A DNA stretch of 26,338 nucleotides, taken from a virus. Positions 1 to 7,897 of the stretch are shown in pieces. The notes under the pieces were generated by a model that saw only the letters and a list, made by a program, of their open reading frames with translations, ran no database searches and was not told the DNA's origin. Each line of letters begins with the position of its first letter. Positions within the stretch are counted from its first letter, which is position 1. Location of the stretch: IMG/VR virus record IMGVR_UViG_3300021976_000066, positions 1 to 26,338 of that record. One strand, 5' to 3'. The translations under genes were made by a program, and so were the position numbers.

Positions 1-22
1 GGCTTTTGAAAACTTTCTCGGA

Positions 23-235
23 TTAGGAATTTTCGGTCTCAGCCCGGCTCAGGTCTTCGCGTGGATAGATGAGTGCTCCCCAAGGAACTGTCTGGACGTG
101 GGCGGGAATATGGTTCAGCCTCAGCACCACTTGTTCTGGATCGGTGAGAACCTGATCAACGATCCAAACGTCATTGCTTGATGCGAGTGTTACCGGGTCA
201 CCAACCTTGGGTATGCGATTCATACGTTCAATCAT
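23..235 (-). CDS. Small hypothetical protein (70 aa)
   Basis: I do not recognise this 70-residue product. It is compact and soluble-looking, with alternating hydrophobic residues and a VPWGAL segment near residues 50-55, which suggests a small beta-barrel; that fold is a guess. On the minus strand a GAGG element lies 4 bases upstream of the first ATG, which supports the start at 235. A second in-frame ATG at residue 5 is possible but lies far from the GAGG. It is transcribed away from the terminase genes with a 69-base divergent gap, so it belongs to a different transcription unit from the late operon. Confidence 0.55.
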   Translation of the reverse strand: MIERMNRIPKVGDPVTLASSNDVWIVDQVLTDPEQVVLRLNHIPAHVQTVPWGALIYPREDLSRAETENS

Positions 236-304
236 TTCACCTCGGGCCTTGCTGCGCTAGGCCTGCTGATTTCAACTGAACGACCTACCGAACCTTCTTA
301 AAAC
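236..304. other. Divergent intergenic gap before terminase
   Basis: These 69 bases separate the minus-strand small gene from the small terminase gene. A promoter for the late operon might be expected here, but I see no convincing -35/-10 pair, no inverted repeat and no good ribosome binding site before the ATG at 305. Confidence 0.4.
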
Positions 305-751
305 ATGCCACCTAGAGGACAGAAGCCCAAACCATACGTTCTGAAGGCCGCCGAAGGCTTTCGAGGCCATCGCAAGCACGCTCAAGGTGTCGATGTGCCT
401 GCGGATAGCTTCGACCCGCCATTCGAACTCGGGAAGGTTGCGCGCGCGGAGTGGGACCGAGTTATCGGTGTCGCTTTTTGGATCCGCTCATCCGATGCCG
501 CGGCGCTGGCCGATCGCTGCGCCTGTTTTCAGCGGCTCCAGGAGTGCGAACAGGAAATCGACAGCGAAGGGATGACGGTCGTCACCGAAAAGGGTGTCCA
601 GACCCACCCGGCGGTGCGCAATGCGAAGACCTACCGCACTTCTCTGCAGCGGTATGATTCCGAGCTTGGCCTGACCGCATCGAGTAGGACGCGCGTGGGC
701 AGCGATGCCAAGCGCGAGGTCGACGCCATCGAAGCAAAGCTGTGTGGCTAA
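305..751 (+). CDS. terS: Terminase small subunit, P27 family
   Basis: This 148-residue protein is the DNA-recognition subunit of the packaging motor. It should bind the pac or cos site and load the large subunit. The P27-type pattern is visible: a basic start (RGQKPKPYVLK), an ARAEWDRV segment near residues 46-53, a helical stretch ending in SSDAAALADRC near 62-72, and a C-terminal ELGLTASSRTRV motif near 120-131, which is typical of the family. The length is normal. The neighbour is the large terminase, whose likely GTG start at 744 overlaps this gene by 8 bases, so the pair is probably translationally coupled. No clear Shine-Dalgarno sequence precedes the ATG. Confidence 0.88.
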   Translation: MPPRGQKPKPYVLKAAEGFRGHRKHAQGVDVPADSFDPPFELGKVARAEWDRVIGVAFWIRSSDAAALADRCACFQRLQECEQEIDSEGMTVVTEKGVQTHPAVRNAKTYRTSLQRYDSELGLTASSRTRVGSDAKREVDAIEAKLCG

Positions 752-2423
752 CTACCGGCCGGACACCTGCTCATACTGCCAGACGGATACCTGGTGCGAG
801 CAGCGTGCCAATGGTCGACCACAATGCCGCGCATGCAAGGCGGCGAAGTTTTACGAGAACGTCCTTTACCCGCCGCTCGGCCTGATTCTTGTTCCCTGGC
901 AACGGCAGATTATCCGAGCATTGCTGGGCGAGAGCTTGGCGCAGACGGGCGGCCGGCGATACAAGCGCGCCTACATCTCGACGCCGAAGAAGAATGGCAA
1001 ATCATTCGTCTCGGCGGGCCTGCCCATCTATCACCTCCTGATGGAGCCAGAGATGAATCCGGAGGCCTACGGGTGCGCCGCGGCGAAGGAACAAGCTGGC
1101 CTGGTGTTCAAAGCGGCCAAGCGGCTGGTGGAGGCGAATCCGGACCTCCAGTCACGGCTCAAGATTATCGGCAGCACGAAGCGCATCATCCGCAGGGACG
1201 GTGCTGGCTACTATCAGGTGCTCTCGGCTGACGGAGACGTGCAGGACGGTATCGAACCAAGCCTGCTAATACGCGATGAGATGCACCGCTGGAAAGGCGC
1301 GAAGGCGGAGACGCTCTACGACGTCACCACCAAAGGCCAGATCAGCCGTGCCGAGCCGTTGGACATTGCGATCACAACCGCTGGCGCCGAGTATGAGTCG
1401 CCACTCTGGTGGCGTGAGTATCAACTGGCGAAGAAGGTTCAAGACGGCTCGCTGACGATAGAAGACTTCTACGTAGCGATCTGGGAAGCGGATCAGTCGA
1501 AGCTCGACGAGGATCCGGAGTATTGGAAGTCGCGCGAAGCTCGAGTCTTAGCGAATCCCAGCCATGAGGACAATGGCGGCTTTCTTCGGGATGAAGCGAT
1601 TGTCAGGGAGCTAGACAAGGCGATTCTTCAGCCGGCGGAGAAGTCAAAGTACCTGCGCTACCACCTGAATATTCCGGTGCAGCAGGCAGAAGACCCGATT
1701 ATCAACATGGCGAAGTGGCAGGCCGGGCAGGATGTGGACCTGCGCACCTGGCCGATCTTCGACGTCGAGCTCCTGATGAGCAAGTGGGGGCTGGTCAACA
1801 AAACATGCTTCGCCGGCGTCGATGCTTCATGGACGATCGACATGACGGCGCTGGTTTTGGGCTTTCCTATCGGTGATAGCTGGACGCTGCTGCCGTTCAT
1901 TTGGGTTCCGAAAGAGCGCGTTCTTGAGATTGAGCGCAAGTGCATGGTGCCACTCTCGCTCTGGATCGAGCAGGGCTTCGTCGAGGCGACGCCGGGCAAT
2001 GCAATCGATCTTCGCGCGGTAAAGAAGCGAATCCGCTGGGCGCATCAGATGTTCGACCTCCAGCTTATTTCCTATGACCGCACGAACTTCCGTGTGGAGG
2101 CGATGGAGCTTTCCGATGAGGACGGGTTCGCGGTCAAAGAGGTGCCGCAAAGCTTCATGCACCTCAACGAGCCGACCAAGTTCCTGTTGGCGGCCTACGA
2201 AGACGGCAAGATTCGCCATGGAAATCACCCGGTCACGAACTGGCACGCATCCTGTCTCCAGTTGCAGTATGACCGCAAAGACCTCTGCCAGCCGAGCAAG
2301 CCAGAACGCTTGAAGACGGCAAAGCGGATTGACATCATGCAGGCGGGAATCACCATGTTGGCCGAAGGCCGCACAGCAGAGGAGAACACCATTCATTATT
2401 CAGGCTTGCGGAGTCTCGGCTAA
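744..2423 (+). CDS. terL: Terminase large subunit (ATPase and nuclease)
   Basis: This 559-residue packaging motor pumps DNA into the prohead and cuts it. Numbered from the GTG at 744, the ATPase domain shows a Walker A-like TPKKNGKS at 80-87 and Walker B LLIRDE at 174-179 with the catalytic Glu at 179. The nuclease domain begins near 355 with FAGVDASWTIDMT, whose D360 is the likely first metal ligand; SYDR follows further on. Before the ATPase lies a Cys cluster (C9, C12, C18, C28, C31) with the CxxC-x15-CxxC spacing of a small zinc-binding knuckle. An ATG at 705 is in frame but would overlap the small subunit by 47 bases, so the GTG at 744 with an 8-base overlap is preferred. The stop codon abuts the portal start. 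Confidence 0.93.
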   Translation: MANYRPDTCSYCQTDTWCEQRANGRPQCRACKAAKFYENVLYPPLGLILVPWQRQIIRALLGESLAQTGGRRYKRAYISTPKKNGKSFVSAGLPIYHLLMEPEMNPEAYGCAAAKEQAGLVFKAAKRLVEANPDLQSRLKIIGSTKRIIRRDGAGYYQVLSADGDVQDGIEPSLLIRDEMHRWKGAKAETLYDVTTKGQISRAEPLDIAITTAGAEYESPLWWREYQLAKKVQDGSLTIEDFYVAIWEADQSKLDEDPEYWKSREARVLANPSHEDNGGFLRDEAIVRELDKAILQPAEKSKYLRYHLNIPVQQAEDPIINMAKWQAGQDVDLRTWPIFDVELLMSKWGLVNKTCFAGVDASWTIDMTALVLGFPIGDSWTLLPFIWVPKERVLEIERKCMVPLSLWIEQGFVEATPGNAIDLRAVKKRIRWAHQMFDLQLISYDRTNFRVEAMELSDEDGFAVKEVPQSFMHLNEPTKFLLAAYEDGKIRHGNHPVTNWHASCLQLQYDRKDLCQPSKPERLKTAKRIDIMQAGITMLAEGRTAEENTIHYSGLRSLG

Positions 2424-3779
2424 GTGTTTCCGGCGCTGACCGACGCGGTGAAAGCCGCGTTCAAAACCGTGCGCGCGGGCTCCGGCGCGGAAACTCTCGC
2501 CCTCGACATCAGCGGGCGAAAGAACGTCGACGCATCCTTTGCGATCAGCGATCCGAACCTCGGCTGGTATCTGAGGAACGGGTATCCGCAGATCTATGCC
2601 ATGCTCTCGGGCGGCATGCCATCGCATTCCGGCGAGACGGTATCCCTGCAGACAGCCTTGGGACATTCGGTCTTCTGGGCATGTAATCGGCTGATCAGTG
2701 AGACGGCCGGCTCCACTCCGCTCGCGATGCTCCAGCGGAAGGATGGCGCCAAGCGGTTGGCCGAGGACCATCCGATGTATTCGGCGCTGAGCAACGCGCC
2801 AAACGACGAGATGACCGCGATGACCTTCCGCGAGACGCGGACGAGTCACCGGCTGCTCGAGGGCAACGGATACGCATTCATTGAGCGGCGATCGGGAACC
2901 GGGACCGCAAAGGCACTGCACCCGCTGGACCCCGGGCAGGTCAGAGTCGATCGGGAAAAGGGCGGCCAACGCCGACTGGTCTATCTGGTAGATGACGGGA
3001 GCACGAACGGCAAGACCTATACAGTTGTCCCGGGTAAGCCACACGACATCCTGCACCTCCGCGGTATCGGCTGGGATGGCCTCAAAGGTTATTCCGTCGT
3101 GCACATGGCGCGGCAGTCGGTTGGAACTGCTCTTGCAGTAGAGAGACATGTCGGCAGGTTCTACGGGAACGGTGGAAGAACGCCATACCTGATCGAGATG
3201 GCGAAGAAGTTCAACAGTGATCAGGACTTTGACAAGTTCCGCACTGATTGGGAGACGACCTACTCGCAGCCGCATAAGGTTCCGATTCTGGAACCGAGCA
3301 TGACTTATAAGCAGATCGGCCTCAATGCAGTCGAGGCCCAGATGCTCGAAAGCCGGCTGTTCGATATCCACGAGATTTGCCGGTGGTTCCTGATGTCTCC
3401 TCACCTCGTCGGGGATCTGAGCCGTGCGACGTTCTCGAACATTGAGCAATTGGCGCTGGAGTTCGTGAAGATTACGATGAACCCGCATTACACAGGCTGG
3501 GAGCAGGACCTCTGGCGCTGCGTACTGACTCCGGAAGAGAAATCGCAAGGCTTCTATTTCAAACACAACACGAATGAACTGCTGCGCGGCGACTTCCTCA
3601 CCCGCATGCAGGGCTACTCGATCATGTTGCAGAACGCCGTAGCCAATCCCAACGAGATACGCGACCTCGAGGACTGGAACCCATACGAGGGCGGCGACAA
3701 CTACCACTATCAGCTGAATATGCAGCCGGCCAATGCATCAGGTGGCCAGCCTGCGGCACTCGTGCGCGCGAGCGAGTAA
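2424..3779 (+). CDS. Portal protein, HK97 family
   Basis: This 451-residue protein should form the twelve-subunit ring at the special capsid vertex through which DNA enters and to which the tail attaches. Family signatures are visible: VFWACNRLISETAGSTPLA near residues 75-93, a HPMYSALSNAPN segment, the MTFRETRTSHRLLEGNGYAF region near 130-155, and GLKGYSVVHMARQSVG near 220. The start is a GTG directly after the terminase stop, with GGAG 10 bases upstream. The stop overlaps the first in-frame ATG of the next reading frame (TAATG), as in a tightly coupled head operon. Length is normal for the family. Confidence 0.94.
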   Translation: MFPALTDAVKAAFKTVRAGSGAETLALDISGRKNVDASFAISDPNLGWYLRNGYPQIYAMLSGGMPSHSGETVSLQTALGHSVFWACNRLISETAGSTPLAMLQRKDGAKRLAEDHPMYSALSNAPNDEMTAMTFRETRTSHRLLEGNGYAFIERRSGTGTAKALHPLDPGQVRVDREKGGQRRLVYLVDDGSTNGKTYTVVPGKPHDILHLRGIGWDGLKGYSVVHMARQSVGTALAVERHVGRFYGNGGRTPYLIEMAKKFNSDQDFDKFRTDWETTYSQPHKVPILEPSMTYKQIGLNAVEAQMLESRLFDIHEICRWFLMSPHLVGDLSRATFSNIEQLALEFVKITMNPHYTGWEQDLWRCVLTPEEKSQGFYFKHNTNELLRGDFLTRMQGYSIMLQNAVANPNEIRDLEDWNPYEGGDNYHYQLNMQPANASGGQPAALVRASE

Positions 3780-3796
3780 TGAAAGGACCATCCCCC

Positions 3797-4861
3797 ATGG
3801 CAGCACTGAAAAAGCAGATGTCCGTTCAGATCAAGGCGCTGTCGGACGACGGCAGTTTCGAAGGTTTGCTGGCGGTCTATAACAACGTGGACCTGGGCCA
3901 GGATCTCATCGAGCCGGGCGCGTTCAAGAAGACCATTGCCGAAAAGGGAAACACCATTCCCCTCCTTTGGCAGCATGACCCGGACTTCCCTATCGGCAGC
4001 CTGACTCTGCTCGACGGTGCGGATGCGCTACGTGTGAAAGGTCAGCTGCTCCTAGACATCCAACAGGCAAAGACGGCCTATTCGCTGATCAAGGCCAACG
4101 TGATCAAGGGACTGTCCATCGGCTACGACACCGTCAAGGCCGAAGTAGAGAACGGCGTGCGCATGCTGAAGGAACTGCGGCTCTGGGAAGGCTCCATCGT
4201 GACCTTTCCGATGAACGAAGCCGCGATGATTACCTCCGTCAAGATGGTGAACGGCAAAGTAGTCGAGAGCAAGGGCGACTTCAACGAAGAGCTCGCGGAG
4301 AACCAGCTTCGCAGTGCCGGGTATCAGATGTTCGATGCTCTCTGCACTGCTCTGTGTAGCGTGACCTGGACCGCCGGGCTCGACAATTCCCAGAAGACGG
4401 ACGCTGCGAAGATGATCATCGATCAGTTCGCGACGGCCTACATGACATATTTTCCGCAGTATCTGGACTGGCTGGCTGCGGAATACGGCGACATGGAGCT
4501 CATGGGCAAGCTGCAGAATGAGCACAAATCATTCGCAGGGATGCTCGGCCGCGGGATCAAGACCATCGAACTGGCCCGGGAGGTCAAAGAGGGTCGCGTG
4601 CTCAGTACCGCGACGAAGAAGAGCATGAAAGAGGCGCACGGTCACATCAAGAGCGCCGACGAGATTTTCAACGCACTTTTGGACGACGAAGCCGGCGACG
4701 AAATCGACGACGACGACCCCAATGAGCAAATGGGGAAGACGGGCGACGACGCCACTTCGGAGACGAAAGCCGCGGGGAAAGAAGAAACCGAGCCGGTCGT
4801 CGACCACTCGGCAGCCGAAGAAATCCTGGCGCAAGTCAGGTCGCTTATCCCAAAAGCGTAA
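3797..4861 (+). CDS. Prohead maturation protease with long C-terminal scaffold-like extension
   Basis: This is an HK97-type (U35-like) serine protease that should remove the capsid protein's delta domain after prohead assembly. Numbered from the ATG at 3797, the catalytic candidates are H60 in LLWQHD and S107 in KGLSIGY; the conserved LWEGSIVTFPMN lies at 129-140. After about residue 160 comes an extension of about 190 residues that is helical, then very acidic (DDEAGDEIDDDDP) and ends in a short helix. Such tails can act as scaffold; that role is inferred here. The start at 3797 has AAAGGA 9 bases upstream. The alternative ATG at 3779 overlaps the portal stop and would add six residues. Confidence 0.9.
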   Translation: MAALKKQMSVQIKALSDDGSFEGLLAVYNNVDLGQDLIEPGAFKKTIAEKGNTIPLLWQHDPDFPIGSLTLLDGADALRVKGQLLLDIQQAKTAYSLIKANVIKGLSIGYDTVKAEVENGVRMLKELRLWEGSIVTFPMNEAAMITSVKMVNGKVVESKGDFNEELAENQLRSAGYQMFDALCTALCSVTWTAGLDNSQKTDAAKMIIDQFATAYMTYFPQYLDWLAAEYGDMELMGKLQNEHKSFAGMLGRGIKTIELAREVKEGRVLSTATKKSMKEAHGHIKSADEIFNALLDDEAGDEIDDDDPNEQMGKTGDDATSETKAAGKEETEPVVDHSAAEEILAQVRSLIPKA

Positions 4862-4885
4862 TTCAACGAAAAGGAAATGAGCACA

Positions 4886-6100
4886 ATGGAACTCAAAGAC
4901 CAGCTCACTGCGCTGCAGACCGAGCTCAAATCTCATTTCGACAAGGCTGCCGAGGAACAGAAGGCCAACGGCACCATGCGCGAAGAAACCAAAAACGCAA
5001 TCACCAAGCTTCAGACCCAGGTCGATGCCATCGATACGAAGCTGGCCGACCGGCCCAACTCCGGCGCGCCCACAGTCAACGCATTCAAGGCAGCATTTGA
5101 CGAGTGCGACGCTGTCCAGAGGCTGGTGAAGGATCGCAGCGGCAAAGCGGTCATTCACTTCAAGGGCGACGCCGTGCGCGAGATGCAGCGCAAGACGGTG
5201 CTCACGGAGAACGTGACGGGCTCGATCGGTAGCGATACCGGTGTTGCGGCAGGATATGCGACGACCGGCGTTCTGCAGATCGACCGCATTCCCGGAATCA
5301 CGACAGAAGCGCGGCAGGTACTCAAGATTCGCAATGTCTTGACTGCCCGTCCGACCACGCTCCCCGTCGTCGATTTCGTGAAGGTGTCGACGCCTCTGAG
5401 CATCGCCTCGCCAGTCGCAGAAGGTTCGCTGAAGCCCGAGCAGTCGCTCAACTTCAGTTCCTCGTCCGAGCGGGTTAAGACCATCGCCTCATGGGTGCCG
5501 GCATCGCGTCAGATTCTCGACGACATGACCGAACTCATGGGCTTCATCCGTCAGAGCCTGCCCTATTACACGGACCTGGCGGAAGAGCAGCAGCTTCTGT
5601 CCGGTGACGGTACCGGGGAGAATCTGCACGGCTTTATCTCGCAGGCCTCGGCTTTCAGCACCGCTCTCCTTCCTTCCGCCGCAAGGGGCTGGACGAAGAT
5701 AGACGTCATTGGCTGCGCGGTCGAACAAATCACGATTGCCAAGGAGACCGATCCGACCTTCGTTATCCTCAACCCGAAGGACTGGTGGGATATCCGCCTG
5801 ACCAAGGATGGCTTCGGTCGCTACATTCTGGGCGACCCGCAGTCGACAGTGCAGCCGAACATCTTCGGCCTCGATGTGGTCTACACCACCTCGATTGCAC
5901 CGGGCACCTTCCTTGTGGGCAGCGGCAATCCGATCGCGCAGGAAATCCGCGACAAGATGGAGATGGTTGTCGAAATCTCCACCGAGCACCTGGATTATTT
6001 CGCGCGCAACTTGATTGCCATCCGCGGTGAGAAGCGCCTCGCCAATGTGGTCAAGCGCCCGGGCAGTTACGTGTCCGGCTCGTTCACGACCAGCCCGTAG
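4886..6100 (+). CDS. Major capsid protein, HK97 fold with N-terminal delta domain
   Basis: This 404-residue protein builds the icosahedral shell. Residues 1 to about 57 are a charged coiled coil, the delta or scaffold domain, followed by a linker and the HK97-fold core. Alignment by eye to HK97 gp5 matches IPGI, the E-loop SLKPE, VKTIASWVPASRQILDD, LLSGDGTGENL and the C-terminal FARNLIAIRGEKRL. HK97's cross-linking lysine, asparagine and catalytic glutamate correspond to K183, N375 and E382, all conserved. The cleavage site is probably just before the SIGSD segment. AAAAGGA at 4869-4875 suits the ATG at 4886 (10 bases) and not the ATG at 4877 (1 base). A terminator hairpin follows 20 bases after the stop. 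Confidence 0.95.
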   Translation: MELKDQLTALQTELKSHFDKAAEEQKANGTMREETKNAITKLQTQVDAIDTKLADRPNSGAPTVNAFKAAFDECDAVQRLVKDRSGKAVIHFKGDAVREMQRKTVLTENVTGSIGSDTGVAAGYATTGVLQIDRIPGITTEARQVLKIRNVLTARPTTLPVVDFVKVSTPLSIASPVAEGSLKPEQSLNFSSSSERVKTIASWVPASRQILDDMTELMGFIRQSLPYYTDLAEEQQLLSGDGTGENLHGFISQASAFSTALLPSAARGWTKIDVIGCAVEQITIAKETDPTFVILNPKDWWDIRLTKDGFGRYILGDPQSTVQPNIFGLDVVYTTSIAPGTFLVGSGNPIAQEIRDKMEMVVEISTEHLDYFARNLIAIRGEKRLANVVKRPGSYVSGSFTTSP

Positions 6101-6120
6101 TTTTGCTGCTAGTTGCCATC

Positions 6121-6156
6121 CTGGCGCCTCAAGACATCGGGGCGCCAGTCTTTTCC
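6121..6156 (+). terminator. Rho-independent terminator after the capsid gene
   Basis: A perfect 8-base stem (CTGGCGCC at 6121-6128 and GGCGCCAG at 6141-6148) with a 12-base loop is followed by TCTTTTCC. It begins 20 bases after the capsid stop. The T-tract is interrupted, so termination may be partial. That would allow heavy capsid expression with reduced read-through into the accessory island. Confidence 0.7.
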
Positions 6157-6161
6157 GAGAC

Positions 6162-6497
6162 ATGAAACTCATCGCGAATCGCCAGCTGACTGGCACCTAT
6201 GGCACCGTTACGGCCGGCCAAACCTTCGAAGTTGAAGATGCCACGGCTGTGCAACTCATCACGCAAGGCGTAGCGCACAAGGCCGACCCGCCACGAGTGG
6301 AATATCAAACGAAAGTCATTAAGCCGGAAGCTCCCGAGGTAAGCCCGCGGGAACCCTTTCGTGACAGCCTTATGCCTTACGAGGAACCGGCGGCAGTGGC
6401 TCCCGAAAGCAATCGAATCGTTCCGCAGTCAGACATACCGGAACGCAGAGATGTTGATCGTCGCAGACGGCGAGGACGTCCGCGATCTGGTTCCTGA
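6162..6497 (+). CDS. Small hypothetical protein after the capsid gene
   Basis: This 111-residue reading frame starts at an ATG 6 bases beyond the terminator. Residues 1-45 look like a folded domain (MKLIANRQLTGTYG, AGQTFEVEDATAVQLITQGVAHK), a pattern seen in small phage proteins with a beta strand, an acidic turn and an LI..G helix. I cannot name its function. The last 46 residues overlap the next gene out of frame by 137 bases and are rich in Arg, so they may be poorly constrained. There is no clear ribosome binding site. It could be a small head-associated protein, judging only from its position. Confidence 0.55.
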   Translation: MKLIANRQLTGTYGTVTAGQTFEVEDATAVQLITQGVAHKADPPRVEYQTKVIKPEAPEVSPREPFRDSLMPYEEPAAVAPESNRIVPQSDIPERRDVDRRRRRGRPRSGS

Positions 6498-6951
6498 CGA
6501 CATTCGCCTGATCCACTTGGCGGAAAAACCGTTCTCGATCGGAGAAAAGCGCAACTTCGGGGTCGCGCAATCGCGTGGCGATGTCATCTGCCATTGGGAT
6601 GATGACGACTGGAGCGCGCCAGAACGACTTCAGCGGCAGATAGATGGCCTGCTCTCGAGCGGCCTGCAGGTTGCCGGCTTCCATTCGATGAAGTTTACCG
6701 ATGGAGCGAAGTGGTGGAGCTACAAGGGCATCACGACGTATTCGCTCGGGACATCGCTTTGCTACTGGCGGTCGTGGTGGGAGAAGCATCACTTCCCTGC
6801 AAAGAACATTGGCGAGGATAACGAGTTCGTCGCTACATCTGTCGCGGCGAAGCAACTGTACTCGGAAGACGCGGGAGACCTGATGCACGCGACGATTCAC
6901 TCAGGCAACACAAGTCCACGTTTCTTCGGGACTAACTGGAAAGAGCTATGA
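6361..6951 (+). CDS. Glycosyltransferase family 2 (GT-A fold)
   Basis: This 196-residue enzyme should transfer a sugar from a nucleotide-sugar donor. The GT2 pattern is clear: a first strand ALCLTRNR at 3-10, LPKAIESFRSQTY at 14-26, ADG at 35-37, then EKRNFGVAQSRGDVI at 62-76 and the metal-binding acidic cluster DDDDW at 80-84. The start is a GTG with GGGA about 10 bases upstream; a frame stop at 6340 rules out a start further back. It overlaps the preceding small gene by 137 bases and the next gene by ATGA. The protein is shorter than many GT2 enzymes and has no membrane segment, so it should be cytoplasmic. The acceptor is unknown. Confidence 0.88.
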   Translation: MTALCLTRNRRQWLPKAIESFRSQTYRNAEMLIVADGEDVRDLVPDDIRLIHLAEKPFSIGEKRNFGVAQSRGDVICHWDDDDWSAPERLQRQIDGLLSSGLQVAGFHSMKFTDGAKWWSYKGITTYSLGTSLCYWRSWWEKHHFPAKNIGEDNEFVATSVAAKQLYSEDAGDLMHATIHSGNTSPRFFGTNWKEL

Positions 6952-7187
6952 CGGCACTGCTTATTGCGATCCTGATTCTGATCGTCATCTCGCTCGCGAT
7001 TAACGCGATGATCCTGGCCGCGATCGGAGACGTGCTCGCATGGTCGCGGCAGCGCTCCGGTCCCCGACTAGACAATAGCGACTTGCGTCAGATTCTCGCT
7101 ATGGCGACGGAAGCTGCAAGGGAAGCTACAAAGGAAAGCGAATCGCGGATTCCGTGGCCAGCGCGCATTCCGCGTTACGACGCATGA
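6948..7187 (+). CDS. Small membrane-anchored protein
   Basis: This 79-residue protein has one strong N-terminal transmembrane helix (about residues 3-30, rich in Ile, Leu and Ala) and a soluble, charged helical tail with EAAREATKESES near 55-66. I do not recognise a family. The ATG overlaps the stop of the upstream glycosyltransferase (ATGA), with GGAAAG just before it, and its own stop overlaps the next start in the same way, so it is translated as part of the island. By context it might tether an island enzyme to the membrane; this is speculation. Confidence 0.7.
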   Translation: MTALLIAILILIVISLAINAMILAAIGDVLAWSRQRSGPRLDNSDLRQILAMATEAAREATKESESRIPWPARIPRYDA

Positions 7188-7897
7188 GTAAGGCATGGTT
7201 CGCAATACCTTCAGCCCGGCCATCACGCGAGGCAAACGAATCTCTCGTCAGATGGCGTTGCAAGGGCTATGGCGTCTCCATCTGGCGCGATTCAGCGGAA
7301 GGCGCACCGTTCTGCAACCTCCTGACGGTCGGGCCTTATCCCGGATACGCCAAGGCCGTGAACGCACTGGCGGCCGAGATTCTTCGAACGGATCCGGAAT
7401 GCGAATGGATCGTTTGCGGCGGGGACGATACGCTCCCCGATGAGCGAAGCGCAGATGATATTGCCGCAGAGTGTTCAGCCCATTTCAAGGGCACGCTGGG
7501 GGTCATGCAGCCCACAGGCGACCGCTGGGCAGATGGTTCTATCGATCGCATCGCAGGCAGCCCGTGGATGGGCAGGGACTGGTGCCTGAGGGCAAACGGC
7601 GGGGCTGGTCCGCTGTGGCCTGAATTTACTCACATGTACGTGGATCAAGCCCTGCAAGAGACGGCCATTCGGTGCGGAGTCTTCTGGCAGCGGCGCGACG
7701 TGACGCACCTTCACCGGCACTACCTCCGAGATGCGGAACGAATCGATGCTGGCGTGAGGTATGCGGACCCGCCGGAGCACCTGAAGAAATGGAACAGCCC
7801 ACAGCACTGGAGAGAGATGGCGGCCATTTACGAAAGGCTGAGAGCGCAGAACTTTGCGCCGTGCATGCCGGTTGGGGCGGCTGAGAGAAGCGTATGA
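7184..7897 (+). CDS. Probable glycosyltransferase-like protein
   Basis: This 237-residue protein looks like a GT-A nucleotide-sugar transferase. It opens with AWFAIPSARP, then YPGYAKAVNALAAEIL at 52-67, and EWIVCGGDDTLPD at 74-86, whose GDD can serve as the metal site. Later segments include GVMQPTGDRW and DRIAGSPWMGRDWC. Aromatic and acidic residues are abundant, as in sugar-binding enzymes. I recall similar proteins from phage genomes, but the specific family is not certain. The ATG at 7184 overlaps the upstream stop by ATGA; an earlier in-frame start at 7154 would overlap the previous gene by 34 bases. It has no signal peptide or membrane segment. Confidence 0.68.
   Translation: MSKAWFAIPSARPSREANESLVRWRCKGYGVSIWRDSAEGAPFCNLLTVGPYPGYAKAVNALAAEILRTDPECEWIVCGGDDTLPDERSADDIAAECSAHFKGTLGVMQPTGDRWADGSIDRIAGSPWMGRDWCLRANGGAGPLWPEFTHMYVDQALQETAIRCGVFWQRRDVTHLHRHYLRDAERIDAGVRYADPPEHLKKWNSPQHWREMAAIYERLRAQNFAPCMPVGAAERSV

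Noticed and set aside
2400-3707. 435-codon open frame on the minus strand across the portal gene
   Set aside because: It lies opposite a clear portal gene, has no recognisable domain, and its Arg/Leu/Val-rich composition is that of an antisense shadow in GC-rich DNA.
6351-6360. Possible +1 frameshift (CCC-T) fusing the small post-capsid protein to the GT2 enzyme
   Set aside because: The codon context could slip, but there is no stop or rare-codon pause in the zero frame, and the GT2 frame has its own GTG with a ribosome binding site.
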